Below are positions 31,321 through 38,442 of a stretch of DNA of 38,442 bases, piece by piece (within the stretch, counting starts at the first letter, position 1; each line of letters begins with the position of its first letter). This DNA is from JBGQOG01 sp052113705. Lineage in GTDB: Bacteria > Pseudomonadota > Alphaproteobacteria > Rhodobacterales > Rhodobacteraceae. The notes beneath the pieces were generated by a model. That model did no database searches. It saw nothing but the letters and a program-made list of their open reading frames with translations, and was not told where the DNA came from. The translations under genes were made by a program, and so were the position numbers. The stretch covers positions 1-38,442 of the forward strand of contig NZ_JBGQOG010000028.1 of NCBI RefSeq assembly GCF_052113705.1, written 5' to 3'.

Positions 31321-31666
31321 TCAGCTCCGATTCTGGGCATGTTGTTCCGCAAAGGCCATGATTTCCGCCGCCATGCGTGTCAGCGGCACCGACCGGTCGA
31401 CGCCGCCATGATCCACCGCTTCGCGCGGCATGCCATAGACCACGCAACTCGCCTCATCCTGCGCGAGGGTCTGCGCCCCGGCGGCTTTCATCTCGGCCAT
31501 GCAGCGCGGGCCATCATCGCCCATGCCCCGGATCCTCAGAGATGATCGAGGAAAAGGCCGCGCGGATCGAGGCGGAATCGTCCACGATCATCACCCGCAG
31601 CGGCGCGCTGCCTGTGGCGGCACCAGAGGGGCTTGTTGCAGAGGGCGCAACACGGGCAGCGGGCAT
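31321..31666 (-). pseudogene. cheB: cheB with large internal deletion
   Basis: CheB demethylates and deamidates chemoreceptors. Only its two ends remain. From the ATG at 31666, about 45 residues lead into the start of a receiver domain (LRVMIVDDSASIRAAFSSIISEDPG), then a TGA near 31519. In another frame and immediately after lies the tail of the methylesterase domain (GMGDDG, KAAGAQTLAQDEASCVVYGMPREAV) to 31321. A normal CheB has about 350 residues; roughly 110 remain, so some 700-750 bases are missing and the joint is out of frame. The phosphorylation Asp and the catalytic Ser and His regions are gone, so no active enzyme can be made. Confidence 0.9.
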
Positions 31667-31668
31667 CG

Positions 31669-32577
31669 TCAACTCCTGACAAAGACCGCCGGAGCGATCT
31701 GGGTGAAACGCGCATCGCGCACGACCATCGATTCCGAATGGCCGACAAAAAAGTGCCCACCGCGCACCAGATGATCCGCCATCGCCCCGATCACCTTTGT
31801 CTGGTCCTCGGGGCCGAAATAGATCAGCACGTTGCGCAGAAAAATCACGTCGAGATCCCGGTCTATCGGATAATTGGTTTCCATCAGATTGAGACGTTGA
31901 AACTGGGTGCGCCGCCGCAACTCCGGCACGATGCGCCAGCTGCCCGACTGCTCCCCCTCGCCACGCATCAAAAACTGCTCGCGCAGGGCGGGCGGCACCG
32001 GAGCGATGGTCTCGGTGCTGTAGACGGCAGTGCAGGCCTGACGCAAAACTTCGGTATTGATATCAGTACCTAAGACACCCCATCCAAAGCCCGGGGTTGC
32101 CTCTGCATAGAGCTGGCTGACCATGGCCATCGTATAGGCCTCGGCCCCGGTTGAGGCCGCTGCACTCCAGATTTTTGTCATGCCCCCCGAGGTCCGGCGC
32201 CGCTGATGGGCGGCGGGCAGAACGGTCTTGGCCAAAATCTCAAAATGACTGATTTCCCGAAAGAAGTCGGTCTTGTTGGTGGTGACCGCGTCAAAGATCA
32301 CATCCCGCTCAGCCTCCAGCCCACCTTCGGCAAAAAGATGCTGAAAATAGTCCTGAACCGTCGCATAGCCGAGGTTGATCATCCGGCGGCGCAAGCGGCT
32401 TTCCACCATCAGCTGTTTGGTCGGCGGCAGTTTGACCCCGATCTCATCGCGCACCAGAGCGGCAAAGCGACCGTAAAGCGCGCGGGCATCGGCGCGCGCG
32501 CCCGTCGCCCTGGGCGCATGAGCGCCCTGCCCCTCCCGGTCAAAGGGGGGCGCGGCGAAGGGCTGCGCGGCGATCAT
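31669..32577 (-). CDS. cheR: CheR chemoreceptor methyltransferase
   Basis: The 302-aa enzyme methylates chemoreceptor Glu residues with S-adenosylmethionine. After a disordered N terminus of about 35 residues come the helical CheR N domain (LYGRFAALVRDEIGVKLPPTKQLMVESRLRRR) and the catalytic domain with TTNKTDFFRE near 100, SAAASTGAEAYTMAM near 137, GTDINTEVL, and FLRNVLIYF near 245. The usual SAACSTGEEPY motif has Cys to Ala and Glu to Ala changes. GHSES near the end is typical. Four-base overlap with cheW upstream; two bases before the cheB remnant. Confidence 0.95.
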   Translation of the reverse strand: MIAAQPFAAPPFDREGQGAHAPRATGARADARALYGRFAALVRDEIGVKLPPTKQLMVESRLRRRMINLGYATVQDYFQHLFAEGGLEAERDVIFDAVTTNKTDFFREISHFEILAKTVLPAAHQRRRTSGGMTKIWSAAASTGAEAYTMAMVSQLYAEATPGFGWGVLGTDINTEVLRQACTAVYSTETIAPVPPALREQFLMRGEGEQSGSWRIVPELRRRTQFQRLNLMETNYPIDRDLDVIFLRNVLIYFGPEDQTKVIGAMADHLVRGGHFFVGHSESMVVRDARFTQIAPAVFVRS

Positions 32578-33080
32578 GCGACCGACTTTTGCGGCAGACC
32601 GGCGGCCCGGCCCATGCCATCGGCCTGCGCCAGCGTCGCACCGTCAAACATCCGGTCCAGATCGAGCACGGTGACAAAATCGCCGTTACGGCGACCGATC
32701 CCGGCCACGAGACGTTCATCCCAGTTCAGCATCTTCGCCTCGGCCAGCGGGGCAATCACCCCGTCATCCAGCATGGTCACCTCGATCACCCGATCCGCCC
32801 GCAGGCCGATCACCGCCCGGCGCTCGGGCGTCTGCACCCAGAGGACCAGAATGCGCGAGCTGTCGATGTCGCCGATGACCTCACAGCCCAGCAGCGCCCG
32901 CAGATCGACCACCGCCACGCCATCCCCGCGCACGTCGATGACGCCGAGGAGATGCCGGGGGGCCTGCGGCAGACGTGCAATCCGCCGCTGATCCAGGATT
33001 TCCATCACGCGGGTGACCGGGACGGCGAAGAGATCTTCGCCAATCGCCAAAGTCACCACCTGCCCCAGACGCTCGGTCAT
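32574..33080 (-). CDS. cheW: CheW coupling protein (second copy)
   Basis: The 168-aa CheW links receptors to CheA. The SH3-like core covers nearly the whole protein: VVTLAIGEDLFAVPVTRVMEIL at the start, LLGVIDVRGDGVAVVDLRALLG near 43, and VIGLRADRVIEVTMLDDGVI near 90. The C-terminal 25 residues are an extension. It overlaps mcp by ATGA. Two CheW proteins in one operon, either side of the receptor gene, differ considerably in sequence and may bind different receptor classes, for example the membrane receptor and the soluble MCP-like protein. Confidence 0.93.
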   Translation of the reverse strand: MTERLGQVVTLAIGEDLFAVPVTRVMEILDQRRIARLPQAPRHLLGVIDVRGDGVAVVDLRALLGCEVIGDIDSSRILVLWVQTPERRAVIGLRADRVIEVTMLDDGVIAPLAEAKMLNWDERLVAGIGRRNGDFVTVLDLDRMFDGATLAQADGMGRAAGLPQKSVA

Positions 33081-34738
33081 GCTGCGCGGTCCTTGCCCCC
33101 GCGGGAGGAGCGGAAGAACTGCATGTCCAGCTCGTCTTCCGCATCGGCGATGTTGAAGTCAAACCCACCGCCGCGCGGCCCAGATTTCGCGGGTTTCTTG
33201 CGCGCCGCCGGTTTCGGGCTGGCGCTGCGGGCCAGGCTTTGGCCGCTGGTGCTGACGCGGAAGAAGCCGATGGCCGCCTGCAATTGCTCGGCCTGGCTGG
33301 CCAGCTCTTCCGCGGTCGAGGACATTTCCTCGGAAGCCGAGGTGTTTTCCTGCGTCACCTTGTCCAGCTGCTGGATCGCCATATTCACCTGCGCGGCCCC
33401 CGTGGCCTGCTCCTGGCTCGCGTTCGAGATTTCGGCCACCAGCTGCGAGGTGCGCTCGATATCGGGCACCAGACCATCGAGCATCGTGCCCGCGGCCTGC
33501 GCGGCGCGCACCGTGTTGCCCGACAAAGTCGAGATTTCGCCCGCCGCCGACTGGCTGCGTTCCGCCAGCTTGCGCACTTCCGAGGCGACGACGGCAAATC
33601 CCCGGCCATGTTCCCCGGCGCGGGCCGCTTCGACGGCGGCATTCAGCGCGAGAAGGTCGGTCTGGCGGGCGATTTCCTGCACCACCATGATCTTCTCGGC
33701 AATCGTCTGCATCGCCTCCACCGCGCGCGCCACGGCCTGACCGCTTTCACGGGCATCGGTGGCCGATTTGCGGGCCATTTTCTCGGTCTGGGCGGCATTC
33801 TCGGCGCTTTGACGGATGTTCGCCGCCATCTGTTCCATCGAGGCCGAGGCCTCTTCGGTCGAGCTGGCTTGCTCCGCCGCGCCCTGGCTCAGCTGTTCCG
33901 AGGTGGCCGACATTTCTTCCGACCCGGAGGCCACATTGCGGGCGGCGCTGGCGACATCGCCCACCACGTCGCGCAGTTTCTCGACCATGCCGTTCAGATC
34001 GCGCAAAAGATCGGTGACCTCATCATTGCCGCTGAGCTGCGCGGTTTCGGTCAGATCGCCGGAGGCCACGGTGCGCGAGAGGGAAATGGCGCGTTTCAGC
34101 CCGCGGGCGATCGACAGGATGATCCAGGCCGCCGCGATGGCGCCCAAAACCGAAGCGCCGATCACCAGAGAAATCAACAGCGTGCGGGCATTGGCATAGA
34201 TGGTGTCGGTTTCCGCACTGGCCTGCGCCATGCTGTCGGTGTTGCGGGTGACGATGCTGTTCAGCGTCGCCTCAACTTCCAGCCATTTGGCGCGGCCTTC
34301 GCTTTGCAGGACAGAGACCGCACGCTGGAGTTGCGCGGCGTTGGCCAAAGACATCGCACGCTCTTCGATGGTGCGCAGTTCAGCCGTCTGGCGCTCATAG
34401 GTGGTCAGATCCGCCTGTCCGGCTTCGGTTGCGATGTCCTTCAGCGACGCGAGAATCTCGCCCACCTTTGCCTGCTGGGTTTCGATCCGCGCCTCCACCG
34501 TGTTGCGGTCTTCGATGTTTTCCAGCAGCAGGGCTTCGCGCACATCGCGCTGCAGCCGCAGCTGCATGCCCAGCAGATCCTGCGACAGTTTCACCCGGAC
34601 GGCGTCGCCTTCCGCCAGTGCATTCACCGCGGTGTTCAGCATCCCGAGGTCCTTGATCGCGATGACCTGGCTGCCCGCCGACATCAGAATCAGCAGGGCA
34701 AAGGTGGCCACAAGTTTCAGTTTGATCGTCAGCCGCAT
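33077..34738 (-). CDS. mcp: Methyl-accepting chemotaxis protein
   Basis: The 553-aa transmembrane receptor has a first membrane helix near residues 8-28. A four-helix-bundle-type periplasmic sensor (about 30-185) and a second membrane helix near 188-210 follow. Next are a HAMP domain (about 210-265) and a signalling hairpin whose tip EIARQTDLLALNAAVEAARAGE lies near 350-372. Methylation-helix-like sequences (SSTEEASASMEQMA; TQENTSASEEMSST) flank it. The C-terminal 50 residues are a Pro/Lys-rich tail without an NWETF-type CheR-tethering pentapeptide. The ligand cannot be told. It sits between the two cheW genes. Confidence 0.95.
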   Translation of the reverse strand: MRLTIKLKLVATFALLILMSAGSQVIAIKDLGMLNTAVNALAEGDAVRVKLSQDLLGMQLRLQRDVREALLLENIEDRNTVEARIETQQAKVGEILASLKDIATEAGQADLTTYERQTAELRTIEERAMSLANAAQLQRAVSVLQSEGRAKWLEVEATLNSIVTRNTDSMAQASAETDTIYANARTLLISLVIGASVLGAIAAAWIILSIARGLKRAISLSRTVASGDLTETAQLSGNDEVTDLLRDLNGMVEKLRDVVGDVASAARNVASGSEEMSATSEQLSQGAAEQASSTEEASASMEQMAANIRQSAENAAQTEKMARKSATDARESGQAVARAVEAMQTIAEKIMVVQEIARQTDLLALNAAVEAARAGEHGRGFAVVASEVRKLAERSQSAAGEISTLSGNTVRAAQAAGTMLDGLVPDIERTSQLVAEISNASQEQATGAAQVNMAIQQLDKVTQENTSASEEMSSTAEELASQAEQLQAAIGFFRVSTSGQSLARSASPKPAARKKPAKSGPRGGGFDFNIADAEDELDMQFFRSSRGGKDRAA

Positions 34739-34741
34739 GGC

Positions 34742-35212
34742 TCAGTTTCCTTCTTCAAGTGCCGTCGCGGCTGCGCCTTGCGCGGCACCGGACATGAAAA
34801 TCTTTTCAAGGTCAGGCAGGGCGACGAATTCGCCATGCCATTTGCCAATGCCGAGCAGGAACTCGGGCGGCCAGCGCACCCCGACGCCGGGGATGGCATC
34901 AAGCTTTGACATGTCCATTTCGGTCACATCGAGGACCTTATCGGCAAGGATCGCCACCGTGCCGGTCCCGCTGGCCAGCGGCACATCAAGCACCAGCATC
35001 CGCGTGTCTTCGGTGGCGGCTTCGGGCTGCATGCCGAGTGCCACCCGCAGATCGGCCAGTGGCACCACCGCGCCGCGTACATTGATCAGGCCGGGCGCGA
35101 AGGGGCCCGCCTGCGGCACCCGGGTCACCGGCACCGGCTCCAGGATTTCGCGCAAACATTCGGCGGGCAGCGCCATCATCTCGCCGCCCAGTCTGAGGGT
35201 TACCACGTTCAT
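34742..35212 (-). CDS. cheW: CheW coupling protein (first copy)
   Basis: The 156-aa CheW has the expected core: VVTLRLGGEMMALPAECLREILEP at the start, FAPGLINVRGAVVPLADLRVALG near 43, VAILADKVLDVTEM near 86. The ATG at 35212 overlaps the cheA stop as ATGA; the longer open frame is cheA in another reading. The tail after about residue 140 (MSGAAQGAAATALEEGN) is an unstructured extension. It precedes the mcp gene by three bases. Confidence 0.93.
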   Translation of the reverse strand: MNVVTLRLGGEMMALPAECLREILEPVPVTRVPQAGPFAPGLINVRGAVVPLADLRVALGMQPEAATEDTRMLVLDVPLASGTGTVAILADKVLDVTEMDMSKLDAIPGVGVRWPPEFLLGIGKWHGEFVALPDLEKIFMSGAAQGAAATALEEGN

Positions 35213-37194
35213 GCCACGGCCCTTTCCGGGCGGCCAAAGACCGACCCCGCATGCCGGGCCCGCTCTTCGCGCGCGCGGCCATAATCCACCAGTTGCGAGA
35301 CATCGAGGATCAGCGCGACACTGCCGTCCCCCAGAATGGTCGCGCCGGAAAAGCATTTCAGATGCGCGTGCAGCTGGCTGAGCTGCTTGATCACCGTCTG
35401 GCTGTTCGAGACGATCCGGTCGACGACCAGCCCCACCCGTGCGCCGCCCGAGGAGACGATCACCACCTTCTGGAACTCCGGCGCCGCGCCCGGCGTCTCG
35501 AACAGATCGCGCAGGCGGACAAAGGGCACCATCGCGCCGCGGATGTTCAGCAGGCTGGCAGAGCTGCCCGCCACCGCATGTTGCTCCGGCAGTTCGACGC
35601 ATTCCTCAATCGCGGCCAGCGGCAGCGAGTAATGCTCGCCCCCCACCTCGATCAAGAGCCCGTCGATGATCGCCAGCGTGAGGGGCAGACGCAGGGTGAC
35701 CGTGGTGCCATGCCCGGGCTCTGAGCTGAGTTCGATCTGCCCGCGCAGGCCGCTGATCGTGCGCTTGACCACATCCATGCCGACGCCGCGCCCCGAGAGT
35801 TCGGTCACGGTTTTGGCGGTGGAAAAGCCGGGCTCAAAGATCAGCCGCAGCAGATCACTTTCGGGCAGTTGCGCATCGGCGGCGATCAGCCCCCCCTCAA
35901 TCGCGCGCGCCCGGATCCGCTCGGCATTCAGGCCGCGGCCATCATCGCGCACGCTGATCAGCACCTCGGCGCCCGAATAGGTCGCCGACAGCTCAATCGT
36001 CCCCGCTTCGGGTTTCCCGGCGGTTCTGCGGGCCTCTGTGGTTTCCAGCCCGTGGTCGATCGAATTGCGCAGGATATGCACCAAAGGATCGGCGAGCATT
36101 TCGATCACCGTCTTGTCGAGTTCCGTCTCGGCCCCCGTGGTCACGAAATTCACGGGCTTGCCCAGCGTCTCCGACAGATCGCGCATCAGGCGGCGGAAGC
36201 GCCCGAAGATCGAGCCGATCGGCACCATCCGGATCGACATTGTGGTGTCGCGCATCCCCGCCGCCAGCCGTTGAATATCCTCGGCCACCGCCAAAAGCGC
36301 CGGATCGCGGCGGCTGTAGGCCAGCGAGGACAGCCGCGCCTCGGCGATCACCAATTCGCCCACCCGGTCCATCAGCTCATCCAGCCGCTCGGTCGGGACG
36401 CGGATCGTGTTCCCCGCCGCCGCCGTGCCGGAGGCGGCCACCGAAGCCTCCGGGTCTTCGGCCGGGTCGGGTTGGCGCGTCACGGCAGCATCTGGCGCTT
36501 GCGCATCCTTTTGCGGGGCCAGCGGGGTGATGATCAGTTCCATATCGTCGCGCAGGAACAGAAAAACCTCACCCACCGCCGCTTCGGAAACCGCGCCGCG
36601 CAGGGTAACCTCCCAGCCCATCCAGCAATCTTGCGGGTCCAGCTGCGGCAGCGACGGCACGCGGTCGACCAGCGCACGGACCGGCACCTCGCCCGCGCCC
36701 TGATCGAGAGCGCGCAACTCCTCCAGCAAAAGCACCGGGTTACAGCCCAGCCGCATACAATCCACCGGCAGGTAGAACCGCAGATGCAGCCCTTCCACGA
36801 CCGGCTCAGCCGCGGCAGGGTTTTGCCCCAGCGCCGCCGCCAGCTCCGCCAGAAGGCCATCACTGGCCGCCCGCGCCGAGACCGGATCCGCGATCAGCGC
36901 GGTGATCTGGTCGCAGGCGCGCAACGCCACCGCGATCAGCGCCGGGGTCGCCTGCACCTCGCCCTGCCGCAGCCGGTCAAAAGCGGTCTCGAAATCATGC
37001 ACGAAACGCGCCAGATCGGTAAAGCCGAACATCGCGCCCGAGCCTTTGACCGTATGCATGTCGCGGAAAATCGCGTTGATCAGCTCGGCACTCTGCGGGG
37101 TCTGTTCGAGGTCCAGAAGGCCCCGTTCCAGCGCCGCGACCAGTTCGGCGGCCTCTTGCCGAAACAGATCCGTGCTTTCATCCACCGCACTCAT
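35209..37194 (-). CDS. cheA: CheA chemotaxis histidine kinase
   Basis: The 661-aa kinase has an Hpt/P1 domain at residues 5-105 with the phosphorylated His47 (MHTVKGSGAMFG). A diverged alpha/beta domain near 128-215 stands where P2 usually is, then a Pro/Ala linker. The P3 dimerisation helices start near 255 (IRVPTERLDELMDRVGELVIAEARL). The P4 kinase domain has HILRNSIDHGLE (N box), VRDDGRGL (G1) and ELSGRGVGMDVVKRTI (G2). The P5 CheW-like domain runs from about 510 to the end. All kinase motifs look intact. ATGA overlap with cheY upstream and with cheW downstream. Confidence 0.96.
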   Translation of the reverse strand: MSAVDESTDLFRQEAAELVAALERGLLDLEQTPQSAELINAIFRDMHTVKGSGAMFGFTDLARFVHDFETAFDRLRQGEVQATPALIAVALRACDQITALIADPVSARAASDGLLAELAAALGQNPAAAEPVVEGLHLRFYLPVDCMRLGCNPVLLLEELRALDQGAGEVPVRALVDRVPSLPQLDPQDCWMGWEVTLRGAVSEAAVGEVFLFLRDDMELIITPLAPQKDAQAPDAAVTRQPDPAEDPEASVAASGTAAAGNTIRVPTERLDELMDRVGELVIAEARLSSLAYSRRDPALLAVAEDIQRLAAGMRDTTMSIRMVPIGSIFGRFRRLMRDLSETLGKPVNFVTTGAETELDKTVIEMLADPLVHILRNSIDHGLETTEARRTAGKPEAGTIELSATYSGAEVLISVRDDGRGLNAERIRARAIEGGLIAADAQLPESDLLRLIFEPGFSTAKTVTELSGRGVGMDVVKRTISGLRGQIELSSEPGHGTTVTLRLPLTLAIIDGLLIEVGGEHYSLPLAAIEECVELPEQHAVAGSSASLLNIRGAMVPFVRLRDLFETPGAAPEFQKVVIVSSGGARVGLVVDRIVSNSQTVIKQLSQLHAHLKCFSGATILGDGSVALILDVSQLVDYGRAREERARHAGSVFGRPERAVA

Positions 37195-37559
37195 GCGCCG
37201 ACCATCTTGCGCACCACGGCCAGAAGCTGTGCCTGATCAAAGGGCTTGACCATCCAGCCGGTGGCACCCGCCGCCTTGGCCTGCGCCTTCAGTTCGGCAT
37301 GGGATTCCGTCGACAAGAACACGATCGGCACGCCCAGCGCCGCCCGCGTCTCGCGATAGCGGCGGATAAAGCCGATGCCGTCCAGACGCGGCATGTTCTG
37401 ATCGGTCAGGATCGCATCCACCGGGCCTTCGCTGGCTTTGAGCAGCGCATCCTCGCCATCCACCGCCTCAATCACGCGGTAGCCCGCCCCGGTCAGGGTC
37501 AGGCGCACCATCTGCCGGACCGAGGGGGAATCATCCACTGCCAGAATCGTTTTCGTCAT
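37191..37559 (-). CDS. cheY: CheY response regulator
   Basis: The 122-aa single receiver domain has the acidic pair Asp9-Asp10, phosphoacceptor Asp53 (LTDQNMP), switch Thr84 (FLSTES) and Lys105 (VKPFD). All catalytic positions are intact, so it should accept phosphate from CheA. The usual aromatic switch residue region reads TGWMVKPF. It precedes cheA with an ATGA overlap and follows the STAS gene by 11 bases. Whether it acts on flagella or on another output cannot be told, as no flagellar genes are in the window. Confidence 0.95.
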   Translation of the reverse strand: MTKTILAVDDSPSVRQMVRLTLTGAGYRVIEAVDGEDALLKASEGPVDAILTDQNMPRLDGIGFIRRYRETRAALGVPIVFLSTESHAELKAQAKAAGATGWMVKPFDQAQLLAVVRKMVGA

Positions 37560-37570
37560 TGGGGAATTCC

Positions 37571-37897
37571 TTATTGCGGAGAGGAGAGGCCGACCCAGTG
37601 GTCGTTTGCCAAAACAGCGGTGGGCTGCGGTCCGGCCAGCAGTCCATGCTGATCCAGCATCGCGTGCAGGACAGAGCCGGGAGGGCTTTCGATGTGCAGG
37701 TCAATCTTGTGCAGCCGGGCCTGATGCAGCGTGGCCACCAGCAATTGCAGGCCGCTCAGATCACAGCGGGTCAGATCGGCGGTGCGCAGAACCAGCGCGG
37801 TATTTCGGGACAGAAGATCCTGAAACTCTGCGGCTTGGGCGGTGACCTCGGCAATCGTCAGGGCGCCACGCAGCGCGTAGGAAAAGGCTGAACTCAT
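37571..37897 (-). CDS. STAS-domain protein, first gene of the che operon
   Basis: The 108-aa protein is a single STAS domain, as in anti-anti-sigma factors. It begins with strands FSYALRGALTIAEVTAQAAEFQDLL; the motif around the phosphorylatable Ser is DLTRCDLSGLQLLVATLHQA, where the usual D-S-S/T-G-L is C-D-L-S-G-L, so the Ser is kept but its neighbours differ. Small STAS proteins head some alphaproteobacterial che operons; their job there is not well known. The ATG at 37897 is preferred (AGGTGG about 10 bases before); an ATG at 37930 in the same frame would add 11 hydrophobic residues. Confidence 0.85.
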   Translation of the reverse strand: MSSAFSYALRGALTIAEVTAQAAEFQDLLSRNTALVLRTADLTRCDLSGLQLLVATLHQARLHKIDLHIESPPGSVLHAMLDQHGLLAGPQPTAVLANDHWVGLSSPQ

Positions 37898-38260
37898 CAA
37901 AATCAGTACCACCTGCAGAATGGCCAGCAAAACCTGCTATGACCCGTGCGGCCAGAGATACCTGTGAGTGGCTAAAGTTTTCCTAATTCAAAATGTCTAT
38001 TTCAAATAAAGGTTTATGAGGGGTTAAGCAGGAAAGGCGCGCCCGCCCCCTCGCCCGCAGCCAGAGATCAGGGCGCCTTTGGACGCGCAAGAAGGCGGTA
38101 GGGCGGCGAGGGCTGCGCCGGACCCTGCGCCAAAGCCGGGGCAACATGCTGGCTTGCGGTGCCCCGGATATGTGATTCAGTTGATGATTGATGCCTTGAC
38201 TAACTGCAAGCTTGCTGGGCGGAAGAAGGCCACGCGTAGGATTGCTCATTGGCTTGTTAG
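37898..38260. other. Region upstream of the che operon without a gene
   Basis: No convincing coding frame is present. The part next to the STAS gene should hold the che promoter, but I could not pick a -35/-10, sigma-28 or sigma-54 site with confidence. The stretch 38000-38160 is GC-rich and gives only low-complexity translations. Confidence 0.5.
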
Positions 38261-38365
38261 AAAAAATATAGGCTGCCCGATGGCTTCACCCCATTTGATG
38301 TCGATGACTATTTGAACACCTTCGACCCGGAGATCCTCTTCGGTTCAGTCGAAGACATACACTAA
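38261..38365 (+). pseudogene. C-terminal remnant of an unknown protein
   Basis: The frame that ends at the TAA at 38363-38365 reads KKYRLPDGFTPFDVDDYLN, then TFDPEILFGSVEDIH. It is acidic, with a protein-like composition unlike the surrounding non-coding sequence. The frame is closed by a TAG at 38258-38260, so only about 34 residues remain. It ends one base before the probable IS end. I read it as the tail of a gene cut by rearrangement; the family is unknown. Confidence 0.35.
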
Positions 38366-38366
38366 C

Positions 38367-38442
38367 TGAGCTGCTGCCGGTTTCGTGGACACGAAGATAA
38401 GATCGTGACCAAGGAACTGGAGTGTGGATATGACGAGACGGA
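38367..38442 (+). mobile_element. Probable left end of an IS3-family element
   Basis: The sequence from 38367 begins TGAGCTGCTGCCGGTTTCG, which looks like an IS3-family terminal inverted repeat. About 60 bases later, GGAG is followed by ATG at 38430 opening with Met-Thr-Arg-Arg, a usual start for the IS3 orfA protein. The element continues beyond the window, so identity and completeness cannot be judged. Confidence 0.5.
38430..38442 (+). CDS. Start of a probable IS3 orfA gene, cut by window edge
   Basis: Only four codons (Met-Thr-Arg-Arg) are visible. GGAG lies about eight bases upstream. The call depends on the terminal repeat at 38367 and the usual layout of IS3 elements. Confidence 0.4.

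Noticed and set aside
29513..31411. 632-aa plus-strand open frame opposite the MCP-like gene
   Set aside because: The antisense of a long helical GC-rich gene gives such frames. There is no ribosome site, the composition is abnormal, and the gene on the other strand continues the che operon.
31540..31560. Cloning scar, because GGATCC lies at the cheB deletion joint
   Set aside because: The codons for Glu-Asp-Pro in the receiver domain produce GGATCC naturally, so the site alone does not show engineering.
37960..37985. TAAAGTTT at 37973 as a sigma-28 promoter for the che operon
   Set aside because: It is on the plus strand, facing away from the che genes, and no matching GCCGATAA-type -10 follows.

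Overview
The window reads as part of a conjugative plasmid, or an integrated plasmid-like region, from an alphaproteobacterium. Rhodobacterales (Rhodobacter/Paracoccus/Roseobacter group) is my best guess. This rests on the high-GC codon use, a RepC-family replication protein, an F-type transfer operon of alphaproteobacterial style, and a chemotaxis operon typical of the group. The species is inferred, not proven.

Layout. (1) Positions 1-1307 hold a small protein made of three internal repeats, a stretch without a convincing gene, and a small membrane protein. (2) Positions 1307-19323, minus strand, are one nearly gap-free F-type type IV secretion/pilus operon: traA, traL, traE, traK, traB, traV, traC, a 94-aa unknown, trbI, an S26 peptidase (traF of RP4 type), traW, traU, trbC, traN, a thioredoxin-like gene, traF of F type, traH and traG. 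Most junctions are ATGA or TGATG overlaps. A hairpin with a T-run separates pilin from traL, and a strong bidirectional hairpin ends the operon. TraG carries a C-terminal SleB-like cell-wall hydrolase domain. Relaxase and coupling protein are not in the window. (3) Positions 19400-22340, visibly more AT-rich, are a quorum-sensing island: divergent luxR and luxI with a perfect palindrome between them, plus three small unknown genes. Two places, upstream of traA and downstream of luxI, carry the same pair of repeats at an 18-bp period. (4) Positions 22340-26135 hold a hairpin-rich leader, a RepC replication protein without repA/repB beside it, and a 703-aa protein of unknown function. (5) Positions 26136-29500 are an accessory, scarred segment: a 7-bp tandem repeat, a mobile mystery protein A/B (HTH plus Fic) pair, a YafY-type regulator broken by a one-base frameshift with a clear operator, the divergent barrel-like protein with a shortened end, and the remnant of a DNA-binding-type protein. 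(6) Positions 29552-37897, minus strand, are a chemotaxis operon: STAS, cheY, cheA, cheW, mcp, cheW, cheR, a cheB with most of its middle deleted, and a soluble MCP-like protein with two degenerate signalling hairpins. (7) From 38261 to the edge lie a C-terminal gene remnant and the probable left end of an IS3-family element.

How it fits together. The LuxI signal and LuxR receptor probably couple population density to their own expression and perhaps to the pilus operon, as TraR/TraI does on Ti plasmids. However, the site at luxI and the repeats at traA differ in sequence, so a second regulator may sit between them. RepC would supply replication. The che operon is a self-contained array that has lost its methylesterase, so adaptation should be altered unless another CheB acts in trans.
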